NCBI GenBank assembly: GCA_047495785.1
Contig: JBLDXI010000007.1
Location: 2,542,001 to 2,606,000 of the forward strand
Length of the DNA: 64,000 bases
DNA from: Lepidodermella squamata
Lineage: Eukaryota > Gastrotricha
Direction: 5' to 3'
In this document: positions 31,509 through 45,000 of the stretch, one piece after another
Layout of the letters: each line of letters opens with the position of its first letter
How positions within the stretch are numbered: the stretch's first letter is position 1
Translations under genes and position numbers: made by a program
The notes under the pieces: generated by a model
Told to the model about the DNA's origin: nothing
The model's database searches: none
What the model saw: only the letters and a program-made list of their open reading frames with translations

Positions 31509-34500
31509 TTACGCCGTAATTTCAGATTTTTTGAAAGACTTTTTCGAAGATTTAGTCCCACTTTCGGATATTTGCTCCATATTACTATTTCCAGCCGCGA
31601 CTTGAAGCTTTGAATTTGACGGTCCAATGAAGCTGAGAAATGCTGGTATGAAGATCATGGCGTGAAGTATTGACAAAGCAACGGATAGGAACATGACTCG
31701 GAAAAATGTGATGAAAATGTAGGCGTCGCTGTTACTCATCGCCAAAACTGATAGAGTAGTCCCAATACAAGCTGGGAGCGCGGCGCCTAATACTTCGGCA
31801 ATTACAGCTCTCGCCTTGTCGATGCGAGCTTTTTGCCCAGTTTCCAGACTTGGGCTGATCATGAATATGTAGATTGGATGGGCGATGAGGTCAGAGCAAA
31901 AGCTGATAGCGATGAGGAGGTTGATTAGGGAGATGGAGTCGAGGTCAATGTCCCACCTTCGCATCATTCCGACGATTCCGGCTAGGACGCTGGTGACAAA
32001 GACGGCGACCCAAAATAAACAGGCTGGGTGCGGAATCATGAATAGAGACACACCAATTGTAACACCTTGGATGAAAAAAAAATCAACAGTTTCAACTTAT
32101 CGCAGGTTAAAAAACTGTGAAAAGTATTTGAAATTTGACATTTTGAAATTAAAAAATTTCAAATTTTAATTAAAATTTCAAAAATTAAAAAATATGAATT
32201 AATACCTAAGGTCATGCCGCAATAGTAGAGTGTAGTTGGCACAGCCGTCAAAAATTGGTCGTAAAGCTGAAATTCGTTCATAAAGGGTGAAAATTGAAGC
32301 TCCGGCGAGTACATCGACAGAATCTCCCTCACTTTCACCATCATGCCAACCTGTCTCGTAGGATCCGTGAGGTTCTTCGCTCGGAAACTGAATCTCGACT
32401 TTGTTATCGTTGTTCCAGCGAAATTCATTCGAATATCGTTTTGATACTCGCCGAGATAGCGACGAGTCGAAGAGCTGTAACTATCGAAAAATCCACCGTG
32501 ATCTCTACGCATGAAGCTGAGAATGTCCCGATTGGAAGTAATTTCATCCATACTTCGGCCCCTCTCGGTCAGCCAAATTTCGAAATCTCTCAGCCAGTTT
32601 TTCGTTTCTTTAACATCGCCCCAAAAATAGCCGCTATTCTCAATCTTGTAGGTAATATCTTGAATTTTATCTCTAATCCTGTGATCGCCGTAATTGACCT
32701 CGTTAACCAGGGTGACTACAACCTCAGAGCCGTAACCTGAGAAAGATTTCCGGGAAATGAACGTGTATCGATTGAGGGGCGAACTTGTTCGATAAACTCT
32801 TTCTGGCTTCAGGCCAACTTCAATCTGGGTAACTGACCAAATCGAAACGCCCAGGTAAGCGCAAAATAGGACTAGGGCTGATATTCGAAATGGCAAGGTT
32901 GTGAAAAGCTTCGAAATCCTATCTTTGATAGATTCCTTTCCTAATTCTGAAGCAGATTTTCTAACCGTTGAGCAACAGATGAGGTAGAGGATAGACCTTT
33001 TCCTTAATAGTTTAGGATTTCGCCTCGGGACATTGATACAACAACAACAAGAATGCGCCCTTTTGCTTTCCTTACCTCCAAATAGGACTAAACAAGGGGC
33101 GAATACCATCATTTGAAAGAAAAAGTCTAAAACCATTGTAGCAATCGCGTATTCAGATAAGGACTGAATTATAGGAAATGGGGTCAGATTTCCTATAACA
33201 AAATCCAACAAATTGATTAGGAATGTTATGACAATCGAAGTCCCGCCAACTTTCATAGTCATCATCATCCTAACTTCAACCGGCAGGTCAGGACTAGTAT
33301 TGGACCAAGCTTCTAATAGGATGAACATATCATCTAACCCAATGGCTAGGGTGAGTAAAGGAACTGCGAGTAAAATAGGAGGGAGTATAGGATCTTTCCA
33401 TAGCTGGATTCCGAACCCAGCGCAACAAGCTAGGGTTGTGGAAAGGACCCCGACAAAACCGACCCAGGGTTTCGACCTAACAGCATCATTCATCAAAGCC
33501 CCGACAGTGCACCACAGCATTAAAGCGGCGAAAGTTGCGACTAATTTCGGCAACATATCTTCAACTAACGCATCCTGTTCCGTCCTTTTCAATTCGTCGG
33601 TCGATAGGAAAACGTTGAAATAATTGTTTTTATATTTCGATAGCTTTTGGGCTAGTTTCCGCTCCCAAATTTCCCATGGCCTTATTTGCATTAGGATGGA
33701 TTGTCCTAATTCGGCGTGGTAATACATGTTTAGGACAAAAATTAGCCGAATCGCCCCGATTTTCGTGACAAACCCCTGGCTATCGGTCTCAACATCGCCG
33801 AAAACTTGGGTAACATCCTCGCCATTATGATAAGGCCATTGAAGTCCCAAACTTGGCGCTTTGATGAAAAGAACCGACAAAGGATCTTCCTTATCGGGTA
33901 AAATATCGAGAATAGCCTGGCGAAATTTGTGAAAATTCATCCCGGCACATCGACCTACAGGATCTTTAAGGCAAAGGCTTAATTTCCGAGGATTCTCAGG
34001 CTCGATGTACCTAATAGGATCCGGCCATTTCGGTCTAAGGTCCAGGTTCAAATTAAAGACAATTTCCTCTTCGAACTTCAAAATTTCGGAGAACATTTCC
34101 TTAGTGAAAAGGTTCCCCTTTTTCGCTACGACCATAATACTAAGTTCCCTAGGAATTTGGGGTAAATTCCATGGTGCGGGTTTTTGAGGTTTAACCTGGC
34201 TATTTAGGTCTGGGCTGTAGGACTGGTTGAAATATTCGAAGGACGTATTAGCTGGTATCAATCCTTGCTCGATTTCTCGTTGAATCGCTTGCCATTTCAG
34301 TTCCATAGCCGTTAGATCCCGTTTGGACCTTCGCGGTAGGTTCGAAACATTCCTCACCGTATCGACATACATGTCCTTTCGACTCATATAAAAATCTCGA
34401 AATTGCTCCCTGGATTTTACCGTCGGGCTGTCTGTTGGTAAAAAGTCCTCAGTTTGCATTTGAACAACCTTGATCCGCGAAAGTCCTGACGCGAAAACCA

Positions 34501-34672
34501 GCCCCATTCCAAGGATGATACTCATAGCTTGAAGCGGATATTTGCCGATGAATAGGCCGTACCATGACATTAGATAGGCGAGTAGATTCGGGCAAATCAT
34601 CCAATCAAAGCGGGGAAATACCGGCTTTTGAATTTTGTCACTACTACTCATCATTATTAGCGAAAAACACAT
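31509..34672 (-). CDS. Patched-related (RND/SSD) membrane protein 2
   Basis: Two exons: 34672-32206 and 32065-31509 (intron 141 bp, GTATTA...CATCCAAG), 1,007 aa. Start at MCFSLIMMSSSDK; Met7 or Met8 is an alternative. Features in order: PVFPRFDWMICPNLLAYLMS and TM1, EDFLPTDSPT, basic PRRSKRDL site, first lumenal domain, SSD with KPWVGFVGVLSTTLACCAGF and AIGLDDMFILLEAW, cysteine run SCCCCINV, TM7, GLKPERVYRTSS, second lumenal domain, YYCGMTLG|GVTIG at the intron, FMIPHPACLFW and CSDLIAHPIYIF. The tail is only about 40 residues and lysine-rich, much shorter than in genes 3 and 4. A TATATATATA at 34719-34728 lies about 50 bp upstream of the ATG. Confidence 0.87.
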
Positions 34673-34718
34673 TAAAAATTAGTCGAGTAACGTAGGAATA
34701 ACAACGTGTTTACGTTAA

Positions 34719-34728
34719 TATATATATA
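34719..34728 (-). promoter_or_regulatory. TATA-like box of Patched-related gene 2
   Basis: TATATATATA, about 47-56 bp upstream of the ATG at 34672. The spacing allows a short 5' UTR. The sequence is simple AT repeat, so it could be fortuitous. Confidence 0.35.
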
Positions 34729-34822
34729 CGAGCATGCCTTTATTCATCATATTGTGTTGAAAAAAATTATAATACCACAAAAATTAATATGAGTCAAATA
34801 TAAAAAATTGCAATAATTTTTT

Positions 34823-35473
34823 TCACAGATTAAAATGCGGCTTAGCCGGTAACATTGTTATACCAGTTCTTGGGCCGAGTAATAGCACGATTTCGACATT
34901 ATCAAGCGGATTTGGATGATAAATTTGTTGCACATAGCCTGAGTCATTTGTCCAAGTCGCTGAATTCATCTCGATTTTCGGCTCTTCTTTAATAGAAGGG
35001 AAAATTCTAGCGGTATTCTGCTGTTTTGTCGCCGGCTTTTCCTGCCTCCGAGGTTCCCTTCGCCGAGGTTCAGATGTGGTTTTCTGGGCAGTCTGAGGGT
35101 AGTTTTGATAGTCGTGTCTTGACGAGTAGGATGAAGACAAGTAGGACGGGCTGACTGATCTTGACCGAAGTGAATGGGGAGGATTTGCGTAGGAAAACAT
35201 GGTTGAAGGCGCCTGTTTTCGAGGCGAAATTGCGTCGAATTTGAAAATACTCGAGGCTGAGTCGAATAATTTCGGTCGCGTTTTTATCCGATCAGCGTCC
35301 AATTTTTCGTAATTATTCACCGAAAACGAGACAGTCGACGCTGCGGATGTGTTGCGCGACGTTTTTTTATTGCCTAAATTGTTATAGGCGTAAGACGGGT
35401 TGCGCAACCGGTCGTTGTAGTAACCGCTGTTATTTGGTGACAAAAGTGACAGGTGGGTCGAAGTCGCCTGCAT
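34823..35473 (-). CDS. Orphan Patched-related-like C-terminal tail protein
   Basis: Single reading frame of 216 aa, hydrophilic, with no signal peptide or membrane helix. It is rich in Ser, Asn, Tyr and Arg (SYLSSSYSSRHDYQNYP, EPRRREPRRQEK). Its last ten residues, MLPAKPHFNL, match the last ten of Patched-related genes 3 (MLPARPKFNI) and 4 (MLPARQRFNV), and the preceding low-complexity, Arg/Ser-rich composition is also tail-like. It lies 150 bp upstream of Patched-related gene 2, which itself lacks this ending. It may be the surviving tail of a deleted Patched-related gene, an independent gene that borrowed the tail, or an alternative exon. No clear AATAAA was seen downstream. Confidence 0.55.
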   Translation of the reverse strand: MQATSTHLSLLSPNNSGYYNDRLRNPSYAYNNLGNKKTSRNTSAASTVSFSVNNYEKLDADRIKTRPKLFDSASSIFKFDAISPRKQAPSTMFSYANPPHSLRSRSVSPSYLSSSYSSRHDYQNYPQTAQKTTSEPRRREPRRQEKPATKQQNTARIFPSIKEEPKIEMNSATWTNDSGYVQQIYHPNPLDNVEIVLLLGPRTGITMLPAKPHFNL

Positions 35474-36427
35474 AGTAATTATTATGTGCAGGTATGCGAA
35501 TAATAAACAGTGTATATGTATGTGTTGTAAGCTGAGCGACTTTTTATTAACAGGTGTTTCAAAACAGTAGCAGTGATGCCTGATGTGTAAAGCCGTGACA
35601 TATAAACGTACTCAATAGTGTTACACATTACATACGGCGGCATTTAACCCTTTGCACGCGGCTGCACTTTTTTTTTGCTTTCAACTTTTTCTTTTGGCTG
35701 GATGGCGCGACTGATACAAAGGATCTTCAATGTACTGAGATGTTGATTCCACTTTAAACTTGAATTTTTAGCAAAAATTGCTCAATTGAAGCCAAAATTG
35801 AAGAATATTTATTGGAAAATGCTGAAAGCTGATTGCTGACTACGGCAATTTATCCGGGATATTTTCTTTCAAATATTCGTTCATTCAGAGAAAATAATTG
35901 GTTTGAGTAGCGCGTGGGTCTGAGTGGGTGGCGTGGGTCAAATGGAAGCCAAGTTTTTGCCCCTGTCTGAGGACGGCACAAGACAGCACAGTAAAACCTT
36001 GCCAAATAAAAAATATGAATTTTTTGCATTTAATTGAAGATGAAGCCAAACTCGAGAGAATATATCAGAATATTTCAGAATTTTCCATTAAATCTCGGTA
36101 ATACTTTTTGCCGGATATTCTTAGGTTCTACGACATTTGCGACAATTGCAAGGTGTTCAGACATACAACGACACAAGAGCAACGACGTTAAAGCAAAAAA
36201 TAAAAGAGAACATGTAATCAGGGTTGTTTTAAACAAACGACTCGTTGTTACAAACGATTTTTTGATAGTTTTTGATAGTTGATAGTAAAATGAAAATTTT
36301 AGTGCTGCATTAGTGTTGGTGAAAATGAAATATAATTTAAACAAATAATACGAGAAAATCGAGGACATTTTGAGGATATTCCGCTAGAAAAGGCTCCGAA
36401 ACTTCTAAAAATGAGTATATATACAGT
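35474..36427. other. Intergenic region
   Basis: No gene is recognised. It contains the 5' flank of the orphan tail gene and AT-rich sequence; short ORFs on both strands have no motif. Confidence 0.4.
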
Positions 36428-36885
36428 GCACCTTTTTATAACGAACCGGTCTTATAGCGAACTTCGACTATAGTGGCACGAGCCAAACTACGCACTTTTA
36501 CAAGTTGCCAACCTCGTTTTTAACGAACTTTTTATAGCGAACTTTGGGCTATAACGAACGATTCTGGGTGGCTCGGCGGCAGCTTGAAGCGTGATATTTA
36601 CATTGTTTTATAGCGAACTTGGGTCTCGCGCGCGCTCATTCTCGCAAATTTCATGTATTTCATCAATTTTGGGGATTCAATTATATGATCCATTACGACT
36701 TAATCACGCTCGACGAGCACTTGTGTCAGCATTTATACTCTACTTCTGACCCTTCTTAAGCCAAATCATCCTGAAAATTGGGGTCTACCAATTTTTTTTA
36801 AATTTCTCTACTTCGTTTGTAACGAACTTTGCTTATAGCGAACTTTTTTAAGTGGCACCGTAGTGGTTCGTTATTAGTAGTAGTT
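36428..36885. repeat. Repeat tract with TATAGCGAACTT units, possibly a pogo/Tigger-like MITE
   Basis: The unit TATA(A/G)CGAAC recurs at least seven times (ATAACGAACCGG, TATAGCGAACTTCG, TATAGCGAACTTTGG, TATAACGAACGATT, TATAGCGAACTTGGG, TGTAACGAACTTTG, TATAGCGAACTTTT). The tract ends in an inverted GTGGTTCGTTATTA. The left boundary CAGTGCACC and this kind of internally repeated, ...AACGAA-rich terminus recall pogo/Tigger elements. No transposase frame is present. Exact ends are uncertain. Confidence 0.45.
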
Positions 36886-37449
36886 TTTTCCAGACGTTAC
36901 TTCGATTTTGGTTGTTACATTGTAACATGTGTAAACATGCTTAAAAACACTGATTTAATTGTAAAGGTAAATATTTTCTGCAGGAACATTACGCAGTGAA
37001 ATTCGCAAAAAGTCCTACGATAAACGGCAAACTAATCAAAATGAGAACTTTTATCTATCTATTAACCGTTAATTGGCGGTTGTCAAGAACAAACACGGAC
37101 AAGGGACTTTTCTGTTGTTAATTACCAAAATAAATACTTTGCATTATTGTCGCTGCGCTAATTTTGTGACAATTTTTGTGGGAACCGGCATCATCATTTC
37201 GCATTTTCTTAATAATTCTTCATATGTCGCTGCAAAGTTTTAACTCATTTTTTTTCAGAAATTTTAATAACGTCAAACTTTAGTAAGATGTTACAAGTCA
37301 GGAATATTGTTTACCGTTATAAAGTATAAGGCTTGAGCTCCAATTCCAGGTAAGAATGATATGAAATAAAACACCTCTGGAACTTTTCTTATTACAACAA
37401 GCCTCCTCTAAAATCATCACTTTTATTAAAAAATCTTTTAATTTTTCCG
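36886..37449. other. Intergenic region
   Basis: No gene is seen. TTTATT at 37422-37427 (complement of AATAAA) is about 23 bp past the stop of Patched-related gene 3. Confidence 0.45.
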
Positions 37450-40400
37450 CTAAATGTTGAACTTTGGCCTGGCAGGCAGCATTTGAGCGCCACTCATTCG
37501 AGGATTGCTCATGAGAAAATTGTGATCTTTCGATATATTTATGAACCTCCCGCCACTACTTTCCGTCAATCTCCGAGATGGCGGTGCCGGTATCGATGAG
37601 CCAATTCCAGAAGATTCCCTTGATAATTGATCAATCCTAGGAACTGTCAAAGAGTTGGTTTGCTGCCTCTGAGGCGGCGTCCATTTCCTGAGCTTCTCCG
37701 ACACGATTCCTACACCACGAGGCGCCAATTTTGCCTCGCTTTTCCGCGTGTAATTCGACTTGTCGTAACTCCTCGACCGCAACCTAGCCGCATCTCGTTC
37801 GTACAGCTCCCGGCTTCGCTTTTTCACCTCATCCCTAACCTCAGCTATCACCTCTTCACTCGGCGTCTCGAGAGACGATGTCGTCGATTTCTGGGTCAAA
37901 ATAACCGGCGGAACTTCCTGCCGTTCGATGGTCATCGGCAGGCCAGTCGGCTTTTTCCCGCCATTGGCGATCAACGCGAATTCCCTCAAACTGCTCCAAC
38001 CATGCGGCCGAACAGATGATCGTTTCGATTTGGCCTGGTAATACGTGTACTGAGAGCTGTGAATTGTCGGAGGCTTATTGACCTCCTTTTTCACGACAGT
38101 AACCGGCTCGTAGACGTAGTAGTAAGTTTTTTCAGTTTTCGCCTTCTCAGAGGGAACCGATTCAAAATCATCATCGCCGTCCTTTCTAATTTTAGCAGCA
38201 ACCTGAATCCTAGATTCAGAAGGTCCAATGAATGATAGGAAGGCTGGGATGAAAATCATGGCGTGAAGAATTGATAGGACGACTGATAGGAACATGACTC
38301 GGAAGAATGTGATGAAAATATAGGCATCACTGGTACTCATTGAAATTACTGATAGAGTGGTCCCAACACAGGCTGGAATAGCAGCTCCTATCACCTCGCG
38401 AACTACGGCTCTAGCCTTTTCAAGACGAGCCTTTTTGCCAGTCATCGGGGTTCCGTCTTCGTTATCAGCTGGGCTGATCATGAAAATGTAGATAGGGTGA
38501 GCAATAAGATCCGAGCAGAAACTGATGGCGATGAGGAGGTTGATTAAGGACACTGAGTCCAAATCCATGTCCCACAGCCGCATTAGGCCGATAATTCCGG
38601 CGAGGACTGAGGTGACGAAAATAGCGACCCAGAACAAGCAGGTAGGATGAGGAATCATCAACAGAGCAACTCCAATTGTAACAGCCAAAGTGATTCCCTA
38701 GTATTTGAAAAATTTCAATATATTTCTTTCAAAAATTTCAATTAAAAAATGGAAAATAAAAAAAATAATTTAAATAAAAATCTTTGAAAAATTGGTTATT
38801 AGTCGTATTCCTATATTCCTAATCATAATAAAATTTGAAAATTGATAATTCCGAAATTATTTATTCATTTTTTGTTTCAAATTTTGCAATTTTTGAAAAT
38901 TTGCATTTTCATCGAATTCATTAAATTATTTTTGAATTTTTCCAATTTCGATTAAATTAATTTTTCTCGCTTACACTGTAGTAAAGAGTTGTCGGTACTG
39001 CTGATAAAAACTGATCATAGAGCTGAAACTCGTCCATATAGGCGTACATCTCAATTTCATCCTGGTACAACGCCAGAACTTTTCGTATCGCCTGCATCAT
39101 CGCCATTTGCCTGGCCGGCCCTGTCATGGCCTTGGCGCGAAATTTAAACCTCGACATAGTTATCTGTTTCCCATCCACCGTCATGCGAATCGACGAGCCG
39201 TACTTATCTCTAGATCCGTACAGGTAAAAATTGCTGTCTGTACTACTGAAAAAGCCATTTTCGCGCCGGATTTCGTATAGGAGGTCAGTGTTATTCTTCA
39301 GTTTGGTCAAGTCGACCCCAGATTTTTCGGCCCAGCTGTAGAAATCCCCGAGCCAAAATGACGTGCCGTAGCCAGCCCAAAAATAGCCCGAGTCTTCGAC
39401 TTTTTTCGCAACGTCGTACAATTGCCGCTTGATTTTAGGCGAGGTGTAATCTATTTCCTCGGCTATAGTCACTCGGACCTCTTTACCATACCTGGAAAAA
39501 ATAAATAAGAATTGAAATAAGTTTAATTAAAAAGTATAATTCGAATTATCAAAAGTTAGGGTTCCCACGATTAATCCGAGGTTCCGGCGCTAAATCATTA
39601 TCAATTTTTGCTAAATTTAGGATTAAGGCAATTCAAAGAATTGAAATAACAATTTTTGAAATTTTAAAATTCAAAGTTGAAGCCGAAATTTTTGAATTTT
39701 TGAAAATTGAAAATTGAAATTGAATTTTAAAATTAAATTCTGAAATTTTGAATTTTAGGAAGAGTGATTCGCCCAGCTTAAGTTCCAGAAAAATGGAGAT
39801 TCTAGGATATATACATATTTTTTCAAATGTATAGAAAATATAAAAATATTGCTCGGTAGCCTAACAAATTGCTCACCCCGTGAAAAGCAATCGCTGTTGT
39901 TGGAAGTAGGCGTAAATGTTAGATCTCGCCGGGTAAATTCTCTCAGCTTTCAGCCCAACGCTCATCTCAGTTATCGACCAGCAAGAAACACCAACGTAAA
40001 CCGCGAATAGCACCATAGCACAGATTCGAAACGGCAGTGAAACAATTAAATTGATGAGAAATTTCGCAATAACACTATCCTCCTCTTCTTCAGGCTGCAA
40101 TTGTTTAGCAGCCTCAGGCTTTTTCTCATCCAAAAGAGGCTCGAAAAATCCTCCGCCAGCACAACATGTCACATAACATGCGTTAGATTTCCTCAAAGTT
40201 TCACCCCGGCTTTTGACTGTAGCGCAGCAACAGCAAGAATGGCGGTTTTTCTCCTCCAGCCTTCCGATCAGAACCAGGCAAGGCGCGAAAATTGTTAATT
40301 GGAAGAAAAAGTCCAAAACCATAGTTGCGATTGCGTATTCCGACAAATTTTGAATGATAGGAAACGGCGTGTAATTTCCTATGACAAAATCTAATAAATT

Positions 40401-41816
40401 GATGAAAAAAGTCACGACAATCGATGTCCCGCCAACATTCATCGCCAACATCATTCGCTCTTCGATAGGTAAGGACGGGTCGGTATGGGACCAGGCCTCT
40501 AGTAGGATGAACATATCATCCAACCCAATAGCCAGGGTGAGTAGAGGAACAGCGAGTAGAATAAGTTTAAACGGCTCATCTAGCCAGTTTTGAATTCCGA
40601 AACCTGCAGCACATGCAATGAATGTTGAAAAAATTCCGATGACCCCTAGCCAAGGTTTTGACCTAACTGCATCGCCCATCAAAGCTCCGACAGCGCACCA
40701 GGCCATAAGAGCGACAAAGGTGAGGAGCAATTTCGGCACCATGTTGATAGCAAGAGAGTTCTGAGTGCCCTGTTTCTGCGCATCACTCATCCAATACACG
40801 GTGAAGTAAGGATTTCCTTTGTATTTAGTCATAGTCTCAGCAAATTTCCTCTCCCATCGATCCCAGACTTTGATAGCCATCATGAAGTAGTCGCTGTAGT
40901 ACTCGTTGATGCAATACACCTGCCGCATAGCTCCGATTGATTTGACATTCGAATTAGGCCGGCCGTCGACGGTTTCAACCTGCCCGAAGAACATGCTCAT
41001 GTCGTAGCCGTTGTACTGCGGCCAGGTTAGGCCGATGCCGGGCAGGCGGGAGAAGACCAAGTTCAGCGGGTCAATGTTCGCGTTTTGAGAGTCCCGGAAT
41101 AGGTACCGCATGACTTTGAGGTTAAACCCGCCGCACTCTCCAGTTCGCTGCTTCGTGCAAACCCCGCTTCCGGGTACGTCCTTATCTTCATATGAAAACG
41201 AGCCGGAGATTCCTGTTGTAGTTTGAACCTCGACTGTAATGCCGAAAATGAGGTTCTCAAACGCTTCAATCTCCTTAAGCATTGACTTTTCGAATAGGTT
41301 GTATGGCTTCTTATTCGGGTCGGATGTGTTGGTTTTCGCGACAAGGAGTAAGGTACTAACCCTGCAGGATTGCTCAGTCATACCATCCGGCCCGACCAAA
41401 GCCTCCCTTTTCCGCCGCCTTTCCGGATTAGTCGTTGGCTTAGGGTTAGTCCTTGGGGGTCTTACTGTAGGCGGTAGAGACGGCGGGAAGGGAGAGACGT
41501 AAACAGTCGGGTGGCTCCTATCTGAGATTTCAAACTCGAAATCCTTAATCCTCTCCGTTTTCGATGGGCTGTCAGTAGGCAGGAAGTCCTCAGTTTTCAT
41601 TTCGGTGATAGTCAGCCGGGAGAGGCCTGCGACCATTACAGCAGCAAGTCCCAGCGTTAGGCACATAATTTGGACAGGAAACTTCCCGATGAGAAGACCA
41701 TACCATGACATGAGATACGCCAGGGTGTTAGGGCAGATCATCCAGTCGACGCGGGGGAAGACAGGGCGAAGTCGTACCGCCCTTCGTCGGTACTTGAGCG
41801 GAGTTTCCGACTTCAT
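37450..41816 (-). CDS. Patched-related (RND/SSD) membrane protein 3
   Basis: Three exons: 41816-39877, 39491-38975 and 38697-37450; total 3,705 bp, 1,234 aa. N-terminal PVFPRVDWMICPNTLAYLMSWYG with TM1, EDFLPTDSPS, then a proline-rich stretch (PPSLPPTVRPPRTNPKPTT) and a basic PERRRKREAL site, then a disulphide-bearing first lumenal domain (VCTKQRTGECGGF). The SSD contains KPWLGVIGIFSTFIACAAGF and AIGLDDMFILLEAW. A SCCCCATV run follows, then TM7, GLKAERIYPARSN, the second lumenal domain in exons 1-2, and the exon 2/3 join YYS|GITLAVTIG, where gene 4 has Cys instead of Ser. TM10 has CSDLIAHPIYIF. The cytoplasmic tail of about 240 residues is Arg/Ser/Pro-rich and ends MLPARPKFNI. It is the closest paralogue of gene 4. 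Confidence 0.87.
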
Positions 41817-42004
41817 AAATAACAGCTTAATATCTTAGTCATGAAGCTTAAGCACTGCTATGTATGCATGTAATGACGTGCAGTCGTGTACGCGCACTAA
41901 ACGTAGGTGTAACTAAGTATATACCAAATGTCAACTCCAAAACACGAGACGCATCTTCATTAGTCAAACATAAATCTTTATTGAAAAAAACTAGATGGAA
42001 AGAT

Positions 42005-45000
42005 TCACACGTTGAACCGTTGTCTTGCGGGTAGCATCAATTCGCCGATTCTAGGAACGTTGAGTAAGGCTGATGTTTTATTCGAAGAGCCGGAAGTCGG
42101 CATGTTTCCGGTCGTTGACATTCCTATCCCGGATGAAGAAAGAGATCGGGAACGTAGCGGCTTTTTAGACACCCTGGGGGTCGGGGCGGCTGGTCGAGGT
42201 GGTAACGGTGGTGGTATCGGTTTCAAAGCGGTTGGGGGAGGGGCCCAACTCCTGACCTTCTCCGTGAACATCCCGCCAGAATCTCGAGGGATGAATTTCA
42301 ACTTGTTTTCGATACTTCTTGACCTTTCCTGACTCGCAGATCTCATTCGACGTTGCACTTGTTGTTCCAGCCTTTGAATCTCTATGCTGCGTTTCCTTAC
42401 CTCAGCTTGAACCTTTCGCACTTGATCTTTGCTCGGGTAAGTTTGACGGGTTATAGTCGGAGGTAGGCGGCCGTTCCTTTCGTAGGTTAATCCGGCCAAA
42501 TCCCTTAAGCGACCTCCTCTTCGATGTACGAAGGATCGAGTAGACTCCTCATCGTCCTTTACCCGGCGCCTTGTAACAACATTTTCGTTCCGGATAGGAG
42601 CAGGAGGGGTGATTTTGGGTGCTGGTTGCTCAGGAACCGGAAGGCTTTCAACCACAGACTCAACTTCTGTTGCAGTAGATTCGGCCTTATTGCCAGTCTT
42701 AATCGCAATTTGAATACGGGAATCCGATGGTCCGATGAATGAAAGGAAGGCCGGGACGAAAATCAAAGCATGAAGAATTGACAGGACGCAGGCTAGGAAG
42801 AGGATTCGGAAGAATGTGATGAAGATGTAAGCGTCACTTGTGCTCATCGCAACAACTGATAAAGTTGTTCCAACACAAGCTGGAATCGCGGAGCCGAGTA
42901 CCTCCCTAACTACGGCTCTAGCCTTTTCGAGACGAGCCTTCTTACCAGTCATCGGGGTTCCGTCTTCGTTATCAGCTGGGCTGATCATGAAGATGTAGAT
43001 AGGATGAGCAATAAGATCAGAGCAGAAGCTGATCGCGATGAGGAGGTTGATTAAGGAGACTGAGTCCAAATCAATGTCCCATAGCCTCATTTGACCGATG
43101 ATTCCTGTTAGAACTGATGTGACGAAAACTGCGACCCAGAAGAGGCAAGCAGGATGCGGAATCATAATGACTGCAACCAGAACAGTTACACCCAAAGTGA
43201 TGCCCTGTAAAAGTAGAAAAGAAAATTTGTAATTGCAATAGTCGAGTCCGAGTATGCAAAGTTAATACTTACGCAGTAATAGAGGGTAGTCGGAACTGCT
43301 GTGAGGAATTGATCGTAGAGTGGGAAATCATCCATGAAAGCATAGGCCTCGAAGTCATCAGCATAAATGTCTAAAATCTTTCGAATGGTCTGCATCATCG
43401 CAATTTGCCGACGCGGCCCCGTCATGTCCTTCGCCCTGAACTTGAATTTCGTCTTCAAGATACGGATACCATCCTGGCTCATCCTTATCATTCGGCCATA
43501 CTTATCTGAAGCTCCGTAAAGTTCGTATTTATCATTAGAGGCCGAGTAGAATCCTCCAGGCCATCTTCTGACTTGATACAAAATATCAGCATTATTGCGG
43601 AGAGATGTGATGTTTACTCCATCTCGCTTTGCCCAATTGAAAAATTCCCGTGGCCAGAATAGCGATTCTTCAGCGGCCCAGAAGTAGCCGGAATTTTCAA
43701 TTTTATCAGCCATATCGAATAATTTCCGTTGAATAACAGGATTTGCGTAATTTATGTCAGACGTGATCACTACTGATACTTCCTTTCCGTATCCAGTGAA
43801 CAGTATTCGATGCTGCTGGACGTAGGCATAGATATTAGACCGAGCCCGGTAAACTCGCTCAGCTTTCAGCCCCAGCTCCATCTGAGTAATCGACCAAACT
43901 GACGCCGCGAGGTAGCCAGCGAATAGACCGATTGCGATAATTCTGAATGGCAAAGACGTGATTCCTTTGAGTAGAAGTTGAGCAACCTTGCTATCCTCTT
44001 CTTCATTTTCGATAGCCGTGGCTGAGCCCACAAGGCTAGTTTTATCATCGAATTCACTTGAAAAACCACCTCCAGCACAGCAGACCAAGAAACAACCGCC
44101 TGATTTTTTACTCCTCTGCTCTCGAGTTGGTACCGTCGCGCAACAGCAGCAAGAATGAGCGTTTTTCTCCTCAATCTTGCCGAATAGGACTAAACATGGA
44201 GCGAAGACCGTTAATTGAAAGAAAAAGTCTAAAACCATGGTTGCAATGGCATAACTTGACAATAGCTGAATTACTGGAAACGGGGTGTAGTTTCCAATAA
44301 CGAAATCTAACAGATTTATCAGAAAGGTAACGACAATTGAAGTACCACCGGTGTTCATTGCTAGCATCATCCTTTCCTCGACGGGGAGTTTCGGGTTAGT
44401 ACAAGACCAAGCTTCCAGCAGAATGAACATATCATCCAACCCGATCGCTAGGGTGAGGAGAGGTACCGCGATTAGGATGATTTGAAACTTCGGATCCATC
44501 CAGAGTTGAATACCAAAACCTGCCGCACAGGCTATAAGGGTGGAAAACACTCCGATAACCCCTGTCCAAGGTTTGGACCGAACAGCATCTCCCATCAAAG
44601 CTCCAACCGCGCACCAGAACATAAGGGCGGCGAATGTTGCTCCTAATTTGGGGGCCATGTCGATAGCTAGAGTATTTTGCTCCGCTTGTTTCTGGGCGTC
44701 ACTTAGCCAGTAAACATTAAAGTAAGGATTTCCTTTGTATTTACGCAGAGTTTCGTCGAATTTGTTCTCCCAACGCGTCCAAACTTCAATGGCTCGCATG
44801 AAGTAGTCGTAGTAGTACTCGTTAACACAAAATACCTCCCTCATCGCCCCGATCCTCGTGACTTGGTTATTCGGCTTATTGTCAACCGTCTCAACTTGTC
44901 CGAAGAATTGGCTCAAATCATACGTGAAATAGTAGGGCCACGTTAGACTCCCAGGAAGTTTCGAGAAAACTAGATTCAAAGGATCCCGGCCATCGGGTTG

